DNA of 64,000 bases from Cutibacterium modestum (GCF_008326345.1 NZ_BJEN01000002.1:434001-498000), one strand, 5' to 3'. Shown: positions 8,287 through 17,127, counted from the first letter of the stretch. The notes: generated from the letters alone by a model not told the origin. A program made the numbers and translations.

Positions 8287-9813
8287 TCAGTCGTCGATTC
8301 CGAGTTGGGCGTTGATGGCGTTTTTATAGAGGATGGCCTTCGCCCCGTAGACGGCCTGGACGCCACCACCGACTTCAAAGACCTCGGTCGCTCCCAGGTC
8401 CTTGAGGCTAGCTTTGTTGACCTGATCAGGGGCCTTTACTGACACGCGCAGACGCGTAATGCATGCGTCGACGTCCTCGATGTTCTCGGCACCGCCCAGG
8501 GCAGTAATGATCTCCGTCGCTCTCTCGTCGATCCCGTCGTTCCCCCGGTCGGATTTTTTCTTAGACCCCCTACCGGTGGGGATGGCGGCAATCATGGTGT
8601 CCTCGAGGTGTCCGGGGGTCGCGATCTTGAACCTCTTGATGAACAACGAGAACGAGAAGTAGTAGAGGGCAAACCATAGGGTACCGACCGGCAGGATGTA
8701 CAACCAGTGTGTCTTCGATTCACCTTGCAGCACACCAAACAGCAGATAATCGATAACGCCGCCAGAGAAGGTATTGCCGATGCGGATGTTCATAACGTCG
8801 GCGACAAGGAACGAGACGCCGTCGAGGAAGGAGTGGAACACGTAGAGCAGTGGGGCCACGAAGAGGAACATGTACTCGATGGGCTCGGTGATTCCGGTCA
8901 GGAAGGACGTGAAGGCGACGGAGGCGAACAGACCGGTGTACTTGGCGCGACGCCCTTTGGGAATGCAGTGCCACATCGCCAGACAGGCCCCGGGCAGTCC
9001 AAACATCATGGTGGCGAAGCGGCCGGCGAAGTACTTGGTGGAATGGGTGAACAGCCCGACATGGTTGGGATCGGCTAGTTGGGCGAAGAAGATCTTCTGT
9101 GCGCCTACGATCGTCTTGCCGGCGACCGCCTCGGTGCCGCCGAGGGGTGTGTACCAGAACATCGGGTAGATCATGTGGTGAAGACCGACGGCGCCGGCCA
9201 GTCGCATGAGGAAGCCGTAGAAAAACGTACCAATGACACCCGATCCTGCGATCGCAGTGCCGGCCGACACCATCCCGGTTTGGATCGGTGGCCGGACGAG
9301 GAAGAAAAATGCGCCAATGATGATTCCCGCAAACGCCGTGACGATAGGAACGAAGCGAGAACCTCCGAAGAAGCCGAGAAACGCCGGTAGTTCGATGTTG
9401 TGGTAGCGATTGTGAAGCCAGACGGCGACGGCACCAATGACGAGTGAACCGATGACTCCGGTGTCAATCGAACGGTCGGGGCTACTTGAGAGAGCGACGA
9501 GCGCCTTAGTAGTGGCTGTCATGACCAGGAAACCTGTGATGCCGGCGAGTGCCGCGGTTCCCTTGTCACGTTTCGCCAGGCCGATGCACAGGCCAATCGA
9601 CAGGAGCAAAGCAAGGTTTTCGAAGATGACATTTCCAGCAGCGCTCATCACCTGGAAGATGTCTTGAAGGATGGGATTGCCGAGAGCTGGGTAACTCTTG
9701 ACAGTAGTGGGGTTGGATAACGCACCACCGATTCCCAGTAGCAGACCTGCGGCAGGGAGGATGGCGATCGGCAGCATAAACGCCTTGCCGATCTTTTGCA
9801 GGGTCTTGAACAT
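8287..9813 (-). CDS. PTS EIIBC permease, glucose/N-acetyl-amino-sugar family
   Basis: ATG 9813 lies one base after the nanE stop, with GGAG inside the nanE end, giving 508 residues. The EIIC membrane domain begins MFKTLQKIGKAFMLPIAILP and contains GITEPIEYMF, the substrate-site signature of the Glc superfamily. The EIIB domain at the C-terminus holds the phospho-cysteine in VDACITRLRV. It transports and phosphorylates a hexose or N-acetylhexosamine. The adjacent ManNAc-6-phosphate epimerase points to N-acetylmannosamine or a related amino sugar, but this is inference from context. Confidence 0.92.
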   Translation of the reverse strand: MFKTLQKIGKAFMLPIAILPAAGLLLGIGGALSNPTTVKSYPALGNPILQDIFQVMSAAGNVIFENLALLLSIGLCIGLAKRDKGTAALAGITGFLVMTATTKALVALSSSPDRSIDTGVIGSLVIGAVAVWLHNRYHNIELPAFLGFFGGSRFVPIVTAFAGIIIGAFFFLVRPPIQTGMVSAGTAIAGSGVIGTFFYGFLMRLAGAVGLHHMIYPMFWYTPLGGTEAVAGKTIVGAQKIFFAQLADPNHVGLFTHSTKYFAGRFATMMFGLPGACLAMWHCIPKGRRAKYTGLFASVAFTSFLTGITEPIEYMFLFVAPLLYVFHSFLDGVSFLVADVMNIRIGNTFSGGVIDYLLFGVLQGESKTHWLYILPVGTLWFALYYFSFSLFIKRFKIATPGHLEDTMIAAIPTGRGSKKKSDRGNDGIDERATEIITALGGAENIEDVDACITRLRVSVKAPDQVNKASLKDLGATEVFEVGGGVQAVYGAKAILYKNAINAQLGIDD

Positions 9814-9814
9814 G

Positions 9815-10528
9815 TCAATTCTCCAAGGATTGGGGGACGTGGGCATGGATCGCGTTGACGAATTGGGTGCAGATCTGAGCGGGACGGGTGATAGCGCCAC
9901 CGACGACGACACTGTGGGCCCCGCTGTCAAGGGCGGCGACCGCGAGGCCGGGGGACGAGATGTTCCCTTCTGCGAGGACAGGGATTGACAAGCTTGACGC
10001 GAGGCGTCGCACCAGGTTGAGGTTAGGAACCGGCGAGTCCGCGGAGGCAGCCGTATATCCCGACAGGGTGGTTCCAACGAGGTCGACGCCGCACTTCTCG
10101 GCTGTTATGGCCTCGTCATAGGTGGAGATGTCGGCCAATAGAACAGCTGACGGGGCGGCCTTTCGAATCTGACCGATGAAGTCAGGAGTGGACACACCGT
10201 GGGGATGGATGCGGTTCGTGGCATCGAAGGCGACGATGTTGGCTCTGGCGGACAGGACTGCTTCGACGCCATCGAGGGTCGGGGTGATGTATGGCTCGAA
10301 ACCGTCGTAGTTCTCCTTGAGCAGGCCGATTATTGGTAACGGAACGGCTGCTCGGATTTCCTTAATATCGCGGACTGAGTTAGCGCGGATGCCGACGGCC
10401 CCGGACTGCGCAGCTGCTGTCGCGAACAGGGGCATGACGCCGCCGTTCTCGGAATACATGGGTTCGCCAGGCAACGCCTGGCACGACACGATGAGTCCCT
10501 TTGCTAGGGACTGCATGACTGAATTCAT
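9815..10528 (-). CDS. nanE: N-acetylmannosamine-6-phosphate 2-epimerase
   Basis: This 237-residue TIM-barrel protein has the NanE hallmarks: GLIVSCQALPGEPMY at the start, G-A-V-G-I-R-A-N, PIIGLLKENYDG, VAFDATNR and VLAEGNISSPG. It interconverts ManNAc-6-P and GlcNAc-6-P, feeding sialic acid or ManNAc carbon toward NagA/NagB. ATG 10528 has GGAGG upstream; the longer frame adds non-conserved residues. It is the first gene of the PTS operon, so incoming ManNAc-6-P would be its direct substrate. No other nan genes lie in the window. Confidence 0.93.
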   Translation of the reverse strand: MNSVMQSLAKGLIVSCQALPGEPMYSENGGVMPLFATAAAQSGAVGIRANSVRDIKEIRAAVPLPIIGLLKENYDGFEPYITPTLDGVEAVLSARANIVAFDATNRIHPHGVSTPDFIGQIRKAAPSAVLLADISTYDEAITAEKCGVDLVGTTLSGYTAASADSPVPNLNLVRRLASSLSIPVLAEGNISSPGLAVAALDSGAHSVVVGGAITRPAQICTQFVNAIHAHVPQSLEN

Positions 10529-10550
10529 GTAAACCTCCGGCACTGTGGAA

Positions 10551-10618
10551 CACCGGCATGAACACACTCGTACCCGCCGGTGGATCAGGTATTGCCGAAA
10601 GTCACAAGCCTGAAATCC
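10551..10618 (-). promoter_or_regulatory. Putative RAT antiterminator hairpin overlapping a terminator-like hairpin in the nanE leader
   Basis: On the minus strand a bulged hairpin pairs GGA..TCAGG (10618-10609) with CCTGA-TCC (10589-10582). It resembles the ~30-base ribonucleic antiterminator bound by BglG/LicT proteins. A second hairpin pairs 10576-10582 with 10551-10557 (7 bp, loop 18) just downstream and shares base 10582 with the first. Only a weak T-tract follows. The operon's own BglG-type gene at 6889-7797 supports a regulatory role. The sequence match to known RATs is loose. Confidence 0.5.
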
Positions 10619-10859
10619 ATGAACTGCTCCCGAAATGCTAGCACAGCCTTTGGTGGAGAGGCTGAGGTGGGGGGAGCCAGAACACGATGGCGCTCAGATC
10701 CACAACTATGTACGCTAATGCGGCGTAATAGTGACGTTGTTTGTCTAACCTCTTCGGTACCGTCTTATATAACTAACCTAGTAACCGATAAAGGATTCTT
10801 CACAGACCGGTGCTTGATCGTGAGGGGTGTTATAAGGGAACAAGCACCCCCACCGGATG

Positions 10860-11173
10860 GCATAGCTTGCTGCGAAGACTACGATGAGGATTGAGTCAAG
10901 GGTGATCCTGCCATGCTCGGGGGTGAGAAATTAAAGAAGGACAAGGTCTCGGTCCACGTGGCGGGATTTGTGTGCAACAATTCCGATAATCCGATGAACA
11001 ATCATATCCAGATCGAGTTTCACACCTATAATGTGGCGGCAACAACGCAGAAAACTTGCTTGGCTAACACCAGCTCTGTCGATGCTCATGACAAGTGGAA
11101 AGTTGATGCAATTTGTGCCACAGATCCTAGTGAGGTCACGACCGTGAAGTTCAAGGATCTGACCGGAATCTGA
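10860..11173 (+). pseudogene. Truncated paralogue of the 6084-6704 membrane-anchored protein
   Basis: The stretch from about 10875 aligns with 6415-6704 at DNA and protein level (V-K-G-D..; AGFVCNNSDNPMNNHIQIEF; TVKFKDLTGI at the end). The upstream part that would encode the membrane segment and linker is absent, and in-frame stops interrupt the region before 10913. The longest open piece, 10913-11173, would give 86 residues without signal or anchor. Several substitutions suggest relaxed selection. The flanking hairpin terminator is retained in form but not in sequence, so the duplication is old. Confidence 0.75.
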
Positions 11174-11185
11174 GGTTTCTGTTTA

Positions 11186-11233
11186 AAGTCCAGTCAATCT
11201 GGCCGCGAGTACTCGGTCGGATTGACTGGACTT
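11186..11233 (+). terminator. Stem-loop terminator after the truncated paralogue
   Basis: A 14-bp perfect inverted repeat (11186-11199 with 11220-11233) starts 13 bases after the stop of the truncated copy. The 20-base loop can pair further (CCG/CGG). It could also stop transcription arriving from the convergent permease gene. Confidence 0.75.
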
Positions 11234-11323
11234 CCGTGTATGGGTCACATTGAGCCCGTCTAGGAACGGGTCGACGAGAACAACAGGGTGGGTCGCAGAT
11301 GCGAGTGGAGCTTCGACGCAACC

Positions 11324-12649
11324 TTACGGTGCTGTCGGGGTGATCTCCGGCTTAATGACGACCCACGTGAGGACAGCACCAGCGACGAGCAGGCCGGCCA
11401 GGGCGTAGTAGCCGGTCGCGGCAGACCCCGTGAGGTCGGCAAGCCAACCGACAAGATACGGGCCGAGGAATCCACCCAGGTTGCCTAAGGCATTGATTAG
11501 ACCAAGTCCCCCTGCGAGAGCCTCAATTCTGAGGTAGGCCCCCGGAACGGCCCAGTACGGGCCATACGGTGAGTACACCCCGATGGCAACGATCACCAGG
11601 AGAACGATGTTGACGATCGGATTATGCACCAACTGGCCGATGGTGAGCGCAACGGCCCCGATGAAGAGCGGGACCGCGATGGCCATACGCCGGTCCCCGG
11701 TACGGTCACTCCAGGACGACACCGCTAGCATCCCGACGACCGCGAAAATGTATGGAATTGCGGTGATAAGTCCGACGGATGATGCTGACGAGCCGGACAC
11801 GAGCCCCTTAACCACGGTGGGAAGCCACAGAGTGTAGCCGTAGAAACCGCCCATAAAACACAGGTAGATGACAATGAGCTGCCATACGTGCGGGCTGCGT
11901 GCGGCTGCTAGGTAGCCGCCCTTCCCGTCGCTGTCGATGACGGGTTTGCTGGCCTCATCGGCGGCCAGCTCAGCCTCAATGTACTCTCGCTCGGCACCGG
12001 ACGCCCACGTCGCATCACGAGGATGGTCGGAGACGACTAACAGCCACACGATCGCCCAGATCAGTGGCGGGACTCCTTCCACGAAGAGCACCGTCCGCCA
12101 GCTGAAATGGTCGAGAAGAATTCCGGTGATCGGGGAAATGAGCACCGACGATAGCGGCAGGCAGCACATCCACAAGGAGTTTGCCCTGGCGCGCTCCTTG
12201 AGCGGGAACCAGTTGGCGATGAGGATGAGGACCGACGGCCACACGCCACCTTCGAAGAAACCGAGGATGAATCGGGCGGTATAGAATTGACCGTTGGATT
12301 GGACGAAGGAGACTGCCATGGCGGCAAATCCCCAAAGAAACATGAGGATCGCAACGGTCTTCTTCGCGCTCCAACGTTCTGCGAGAATGGCGGCCGGGAT
12401 CTGCAGGAACATGTAGCCGAAGAAGAAGATACCGCTCACGATGCCCTCATCGGCTTTGGTGAGATGAATCTGGCTGGAGGCGTCCGAGTTGATGTACGGC
12501 AGAATCATCGCCGTGTTGGTCCGGTCAAGGTATGCCAACATGTACATGACCACGGCTACGGGGATCACGTAGGCCCAGCGCTTCGTTGGTGGTTTGCTTG
12601 CGTCGGTGTTGCCGGTCATTTTTGAATCGTGGATTGAGTTGATGGCCAT
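11324..12649 (-). CDS. MFS transporter, anion:cation symporter (ACS) family, putative acid-sugar permease
   Basis: This 441-residue 12-TM permease carries the ACS-family MLAYLDRTNTAMI in TM1 (D-R-x-N) and GFFEGGVWPS in TM4-5. The family moves organic acids such as tartrate, galactonate, glucarate and phthalate with protons. It is the third gene in a kinase-dehydrogenase-permease set, so a four-carbon sugar acid (D-threonate or erythronate) is the likely substrate. ATG 12649 follows an AGGGG stretch; ATG 12619 is possible. The gap from the dehydrogenase is 41 bases. Confidence 0.85.
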   Translation of the reverse strand: MAINSIHDSKMTGNTDASKPPTKRWAYVIPVAVVMYMLAYLDRTNTAMILPYINSDASSQIHLTKADEGIVSGIFFFGYMFLQIPAAILAERWSAKKTVAILMFLWGFAAMAVSFVQSNGQFYTARFILGFFEGGVWPSVLILIANWFPLKERARANSLWMCCLPLSSVLISPITGILLDHFSWRTVLFVEGVPPLIWAIVWLLVVSDHPRDATWASGAEREYIEAELAADEASKPVIDSDGKGGYLAAARSPHVWQLIVIYLCFMGGFYGYTLWLPTVVKGLVSGSSASSVGLITAIPYIFAVVGMLAVSSWSDRTGDRRMAIAVPLFIGAVALTIGQLVHNPIVNIVLLVIVAIGVYSPYGPYWAVPGAYLRIEALAGGLGLINALGNLGGFLGPYLVGWLADLTGSAATGYYALAGLLVAGAVLTWVVIKPEITPTAP

Positions 12650-12690
12650 GGAGGACCCCTAAGATTGTCGAAGACAGATGCCATCAAAAA

Positions 12691-13737
12691 TCAGTGGTGG
12701 CCGGTGCTCGGCGAATACTCCTTTCGAATTGCCGGAACAAATCTCGCAAAATCGCTGGCAACGTGCAGGGCTGACTGCATTGTCCTAGGTGAAGCGATGC
12801 CCCGACCAGCGATATCGAATGCCGTGCCATGATCGACCGACGTCCGGAGGATGGGCAGCCCTGCGGTGACGGAGACCGTGACGTCGAAGTCAAGGGTCTT
12901 CGATGCAATATGGCCTTGATCGTGATATAGGGAAAGGACGCCGTCGTACTCCCCGATGACGCCCTTGTGGAAGACGGAATCTGCAGGAACCGGTCCGATG
13001 ACGTCGTGTCCCTCGGCGCAGGCGCGCTCAACAGCGGGGCGAAGGACTTCGATCTCCTCAGTGCCAAAGTGGCCGCCCTCACCGGCGTGGGGATTGAGGG
13101 CGGCGACCGCTAGCTTCGGCGAGTTACAGCCGAACACCTTCAGAGCGCGAAGCGCCTTGTGGATCTCTTGATCGATGAGATCGCGTCTGATGGAGTCAAC
13201 AGCTTCGCGCAACGACATGTGCCTGGTAGCGAAGAAGATCTTGAGCCCACCGACGACGAACATTGTGTCTGTGTCTGGGGCGCCGCACAGGCTCCCCAAC
13301 ATCTCCGTGTGCCCCAGGAACTCTGAGCCAGTCTTCCAGATAGCTTCTTTGTTGATTGGGGAGGTGACGACACCATCGGTCTTTCCTGAAAGAGCCGCGG
13401 AAGTAGCTGCCTCGATCGAAGCGATGGCTGCCTGCCCGGCGAGTTCCTGAACGGTTCCCCACTCGATGGAATTGGCATTGGAAACGGTGCCGGTATCGAT
13501 GACGTTGATCACATTCGGCTCTGGCTCGATTTGCTCCTCGGAGGTGACGGGACGAACAGTCTCGCTCAATCCTGTGACGGAGCACGCCTGAGAGATGATG
13601 GCTGGATCGCCGTACACGACTGGGATGAAGGATCGGTCGTCAGCCATGTTGTGGATGGCGCGGACCGCGATTTCCGGCCCGATTCCTGCGGGGTCGCCTT
13701 CGGTGATTCCAAGAAGTGGTGTCTTGGGCATTGTCAT
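12691..13737 (-). CDS. PdxA2-like 4-phospho-acid-sugar dehydrogenase (4-hydroxythreonine-4-phosphate dehydrogenase family)
   Basis: This 348-residue protein starts after AAAGGAG at ATG 13737 with GITEGDPAGIGPEIAVRAI, and contains the metal-site histidines of PdxA (HTEMLGSL; LYHDQGHIASK; VDHGTAFDIAG). True PdxA acts in vitamin B6 synthesis. The PdxA2 branch, linked to DUF1537 kinases, oxidises and decarboxylates D-threonate- or erythronate-4-phosphate to dihydroxyacetone phosphate. The adjacent kinase and permease favour this catabolic role. Only the neighbourhood separates the two roles here. Confidence 0.88.
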   Translation of the reverse strand: MTMPKTPLLGITEGDPAGIGPEIAVRAIHNMADDRSFIPVVYGDPAIISQACSVTGLSETVRPVTSEEQIEPEPNVINVIDTGTVSNANSIEWGTVQELAGQAAIASIEAATSAALSGKTDGVVTSPINKEAIWKTGSEFLGHTEMLGSLCGAPDTDTMFVVGGLKIFFATRHMSLREAVDSIRRDLIDQEIHKALRALKVFGCNSPKLAVAALNPHAGEGGHFGTEEIEVLRPAVERACAEGHDVIGPVPADSVFHKGVIGEYDGVLSLYHDQGHIASKTLDFDVTVSVTAGLPILRTSVDHGTAFDIAGRGIASPRTMQSALHVASDFARFVPAIRKEYSPSTGHH

Positions 13738-13805
13738 ACTCTCCTTTGTTATCTGATGGTTGTCGTGTGGGCGGGGTTGATGATGCGATCGCGCTGAATC
13801 CGTGT

Positions 13806-15077
13806 CTAAACGATCTGCGGTTTGGAATGACGTATTCGGCTTCGGAGCTGGTTGATGCGCTCGACCGCCGCGTCGACGTCCCCGACGAGGCCACCTTTGG
13901 TCGCAAATCCGAGACCATCGTGAGGGCCACCGACCAGTTTCCCGGACACGGCCAGGGGGACGACCTCGGTCTCTACCTCGTAGCGACGGGCACCCAAGGC
14001 GTCGAGGACGGCGAAAGCAACGTCACCCCCAGAGGCGTAGATGCCGTCAAACTGCATTGAATCCGCGCACTCCACTGCCAAGTCGATGATTAGCGCAAGC
14101 ATCTGGGATGCGTGCAGCGGGTCGGGGGTTGAGCCGTCCCGTGACGTGGTGCGGATTCCGACGACGGCGTTCCCGGCTTTGGCTGATGCCTGGAGTCGCG
14201 ACAAGAGTTGGTTGACGTCGGAGGCCGGGTCCTCGATTGTGATGAGGTCGACACCGGATTGGCCCTCGAGCCGGTCCGACTGCAATCTCGTGAGTTCGGT
14301 GGGTGACCCTATCAACGCCAGGATGGGATTGGTCCGGTTTGCATGTGGACGAATTCCCAGCGCATGCGCGTAGGTGGCACCGAACGGGCCCGACTCGAAC
14401 ACGACCCAGCTGCATCCATCCGATTCGAGAGCACTGGCTGCCGTAGCGATCCGCTGGTGGTCGTCGTCGGTCACGCTGTCGACGATGACGAGCTCGGCGT
14501 CCTGTATAGCCCTCGCGAGCTTGTCGGCGAGTGTAGAGACATCACCCATGACGACATCCAGGTCAATGTTCGTCGTGGTCAGCTGGGTTTGCTCATGGAT
14601 AATGCCGGCGACACCAGAATGTTGGACCGGCGTGAAGGGATCGCGCGATGCCGGACCCATGAGAATGGGTTCGCCGTTGAGGAGTTGATAACCGCCAATA
14701 GTGGTTCTATGAGCCGCCGGAAAACCGGGGACGACGAGACCGCGTATCCAATGTTTCGGATGCACCTCTCTGGCTGCGGTAAGGGTTGCTTCGATCTCAG
14801 CTCCGATGTTGCCGCGCAAGGTGGTGTCAAACCGTTTTACGATGACCCGGGTACCATGACCAAAGTTTCTGACGGTCGCGGCCACAGTCTGTGCGGCGCG
14901 TGCGGGTGTCATGTGGCGAGAGCCCGTCGAGCATGCGACGACCTGGACGGAGTCGTCGAGGGCGACCGGCACGGTGGGATTGAGCACGGTCATTGCCCGC
15001 AGCCCATCTCGCGCATATGCGGACGCGGTTGCATTGGTACCGGTGAGGTCATCTCCGATGACGAGAATCTCCGACAC
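13806..15077 (-). CDS. DUF1537 four-carbon acid sugar kinase (DtnK/OtnK-like)
   Basis: The 423-residue protein begins at GTG 15077 with ILVIGDDLTGTNATASAYA, the N-terminal substrate-domain signature (D-D-x-T-G). The C-terminal nucleotide-binding domain contains ASGGDVAFAVLDALG and K-L-V-G-G-P-H-D-G-L-G-F-A-T-K-G-G. The family phosphorylates D-threonate, D/L-erythronate or related acids with ATP at C4. It is first in the operon and feeds the PdxA2-like dehydrogenase. Which of the four-carbon acids is used cannot be read from the sequence. Confidence 0.9.
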   Translation of the reverse strand: MSEILVIGDDLTGTNATASAYARDGLRAMTVLNPTVPVALDDSVQVVACSTGSRHMTPARAAQTVAATVRNFGHGTRVIVKRFDTTLRGNIGAEIEATLTAAREVHPKHWIRGLVVPGFPAAHRTTIGGYQLLNGEPILMGPASRDPFTPVQHSGVAGIIHEQTQLTTTNIDLDVVMGDVSTLADKLARAIQDAELVIVDSVTDDDHQRIATAASALESDGCSWVVFESGPFGATYAHALGIRPHANRTNPILALIGSPTELTRLQSDRLEGQSGVDLITIEDPASDVNQLLSRLQASAKAGNAVVGIRTTSRDGSTPDPLHASQMLALIIDLAVECADSMQFDGIYASGGDVAFAVLDALGARRYEVETEVVPLAVSGKLVGGPHDGLGFATKGGLVGDVDAAVERINQLRSRIRHSKPQIV

Positions 15078-15104
15078 GACTCCCAGCTCCTTCGCTTAGG
15101 GCAT

Positions 15105-15216
15105 GCATATGAGCATCATGCTCATGTTCTCATGTGAACATGCGCCATGATATCAGGATTGGTTATGAATTGCGGACTTAATGCAGGAAAGTAGCCACAA
15201 GATGAGAATCATGAGC
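15105..15216. promoter_or_regulatory. Palindromic candidate operators before the acid-sugar operon
   Basis: The 223-base gap between the DeoR gene and the kinase gene holds TGAGCATCATGCTCA at 15110-15124 (7-bp arms, one central base) and ATGTTC-N6-GAACAT at 15124-15141. A half-site ATGAGCAT recurs at about 15211. Repeated palindromic half-sites near the start of a sugar operon beside a DeoR gene fit an operator. No binding data are available. Confidence 0.5.
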
Positions 15217-15300
15217 ATCTAAAAGTATGTCCGCACTGTGGGATGAGGACGAGATAATGGGACTAGCCGGTGACGGGCTTGCTGGGAGCCGAAAGAAGCG

Positions 15301-16122
15301 TCAGTCGGCGTCTGAAGGCTGAAGGGCTGTTTGGATGACCCGGTGCCCGTTCTGGAGGAAGGCATCGAGCTTCTCCCCTAGCTCAATGTCCGACGATTTG
15401 ACAGTGAGGATCCCCGTGCGGGGCGGTATCGGTGCCCAATATGGTTCAGCGCCAGGGTTAAGGATCTTGGTGGGGTCGGCGAGGATCCACGACGTACGAG
15501 CCCGCGTCATCGCTTCGTGTTTGAACTCGACGGACTCCAGGAGCGGACAGTTGAGTCCCTCGGTCGCAGAGACGGCATCGCAGCCAATGAACGCGACATC
15601 TGGGGTGATGCTCCGCAAGTTCGATGATGCCCACGGCCCTAAGAGGCTCCCACTGTGCTGCCTCAACGCTCCACCGAGCACCATGACATTTGCAGTGCCC
15701 TCGGCGACGGCCTGGAGTACCGACAGGCCGCCTACGAGGATGGTGATGTCATCGCGAGTCGACAGAAGGCGGCCCAGTGCTGCGGTAGACGTTCCGGAAT
15801 CGAGCAGGACGAGGTCACCTTCGTTCACGAGGTGTTCTGCGGCATATGCGGCCATTGCCGTCTTGAAGATGTGCCCGTGTTGTTCCTTCTCGTGCCAGGT
15901 GGGTTCGTGTCGTCGGATCATGACGTCTCCCCCGGATATCTTCCAGATCTTGGATTCATCCGAGAGGGCATCGACATCACGGCGGATCGTCGATGTGGAT
16001 ACCCCGAACAGCTGGGAAAGATCGCCGATGGACTCTGAGCGCCCTAGGGAACGCAGATGGTCGACAATATGCCGACGACGAGCAGCTGTCGCCGTGCGCG
16101 GCTGTCTGGGTGTTGCGCTCAT
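15301..16122 (-). CDS. DeoR-family transcriptional regulator
   Basis: The 273-residue protein has an N-terminal winged helix (RRRHIVDHLRSLGRSESIGD; then GVSTSTIRRDVDAL) and a DeoR C-terminal ISOCOT effector domain (LLDSGTSTAALG; GGLSVLQAV; VAFIGCDAVS; ILADPTKI). Such regulators respond to phosphorylated sugars. It lies between mutY (120 bases upstream) and the acid-sugar kinase (223 bases downstream), all on one strand. The local palindromes suggest that it represses the acid-sugar operon. Read-through from the haem/mutY genes could also drive it. Confidence 0.9.
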   Translation of the reverse strand: MSATPRQPRTATAARRRHIVDHLRSLGRSESIGDLSQLFGVSTSTIRRDVDALSDESKIWKISGGDVMIRRHEPTWHEKEQHGHIFKTAMAAYAAEHLVNEGDLVLLDSGTSTAALGRLLSTRDDITILVGGLSVLQAVAEGTANVMVLGGALRQHSGSLLGPWASSNLRSITPDVAFIGCDAVSATEGLNCPLLESVEFKHEAMTRARTSWILADPTKILNPGAEPYWAPIPPRTGILTVKSSDIELGEKLDAFLQNGHRVIQTALQPSDAD

Positions 16123-16241
16123 GGTGTCTTAATCAGTGACGTGGTTTGGCGGATCTCGTCTGAGGACCATATCCAAGAATAACCCGGCGGCATCACTGCC
16201 GGACTCAGTCTCCTTGAATGATCCATCTGAGTATTTCCCAG

Positions 16242-17114
16242 TCACAGGCTTACGAGGTTGCCGCGGCGGCGTACCAAACCGTCGTTGACGAGAGATTCCA
16301 GACATCGTAAGGCCTGGTCGGATTCCGGCCACGCCGACACGGCGATCCGAACCTCTATTCCGTGAGGGCTATTACGCACGACGTCCATGATCACGCCGCG
16401 GCATTGACGATCTGTACCCTTCCACGGTTGTGCTCGCCGGGCCGGGGCATTGTCCGGTCTGCCGTCGGCCACCCACCGGCAGCGTTCCCGGATCGGACAG
16501 ACCGTGCACTGGGGAGACCGCGCCGTGCATACCAGCGCTCCCAATTCCATCGACGCCACCGCCCACAGGGCCGCCCGGGCATCTTCCTCGGGAACCAATG
16601 CGTCGGCGACTACCCGCTCGGCCTTTGTTACCGAGGTTGGACAGTTCGCGATCCCAGATTCTGCCCGGGCGATAAGGCGGCGCACATTGGTGTCGAGCAC
16701 AGTGGCGCGGCCGCCGAACGCAAAGGACACCACTGCGGCAGCGGTGTAATCGCCGATGCCTGGCAGGGCGACGAGTTCGTCATAACTGCTGGGCACAACC
16801 CCGTCGTACTCGGTGGCGATGGCGACGGCACAGGCGTGTAGGCGTAGGGCTCGACGCGGGTAACCCAGGCGCCCCCACGCGGCAACTGCTTCCCCAGAGT
16901 CCTCTTCTGCGAGATCGTCAGGGGTAGGCCAGCGGTTCATCCACTCGTGCCACGGGTCGATTACCCGTGACATTGGAGTCTGCTGGCTCATCACCTCGCT
17001 GACGAGCACACCCCACGGGGAGGTGCCCGGTCGACGCCATGGCAGGTCACGCCCGTTGATGTCGAACCAGTCACAGACTGTCTTGATGGCTTGCGGAGTC
17101 AGCCCGGCAGGCAC
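16242..17114 (-). CDS. mutY: A/G-specific adenine DNA glycosylase
   Basis: The HhH-GPD glycosylase domain shows LPWRRPGTSPWGVLVSEVMS with QQTP, LPGIGDYTAAAV and the catalytic Asp in VLDTNVRRL. A [4Fe-4S] site follows: C-x6-C-x2-C-x5-C in CTARSPQCTVCPIRERC. It removes adenine mispaired with 8-oxoguanine. The C-terminal region is short, so the Nudix-like 8-oxoG recognition domain is reduced or absent, as in several actinobacteria. GTG 17114 (290 residues) begins just past the hemL stop; the frame extends to 17204 with a 77-base overlap. Confidence 0.93.
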   Translation of the reverse strand: MPAGLTPQAIKTVCDWFDINGRDLPWRRPGTSPWGVLVSEVMSQQTPMSRVIDPWHEWMNRWPTPDDLAEEDSGEAVAAWGRLGYPRRALRLHACAVAIATEYDGVVPSSYDELVALPGIGDYTAAAVVSFAFGGRATVLDTNVRRLIARAESGIANCPTSVTKAERVVADALVPEEDARAALWAVASMELGALVCTARSPQCTVCPIRERCRWVADGRPDNAPARRAQPWKGTDRQCRGVIMDVVRNSPHGIEVRIAVSAWPESDQALRCLESLVNDGLVRRRGNLVSL

Positions 17115-17127
17115 TGATGGCCCGTTC

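Noticed and set aside
10810-10847. GTGCTTG...CAAGCAC inverted repeat upstream of the truncated paralogue
   Set aside because: The 7-bp stem with a 24-base loop is weak and not linked to an intact gene.
14343-15137. 264-codon plus-strand frame opposite the DUF1537 kinase
   Set aside because: Shadow frame; the kinase motifs on the other strand are decisive.
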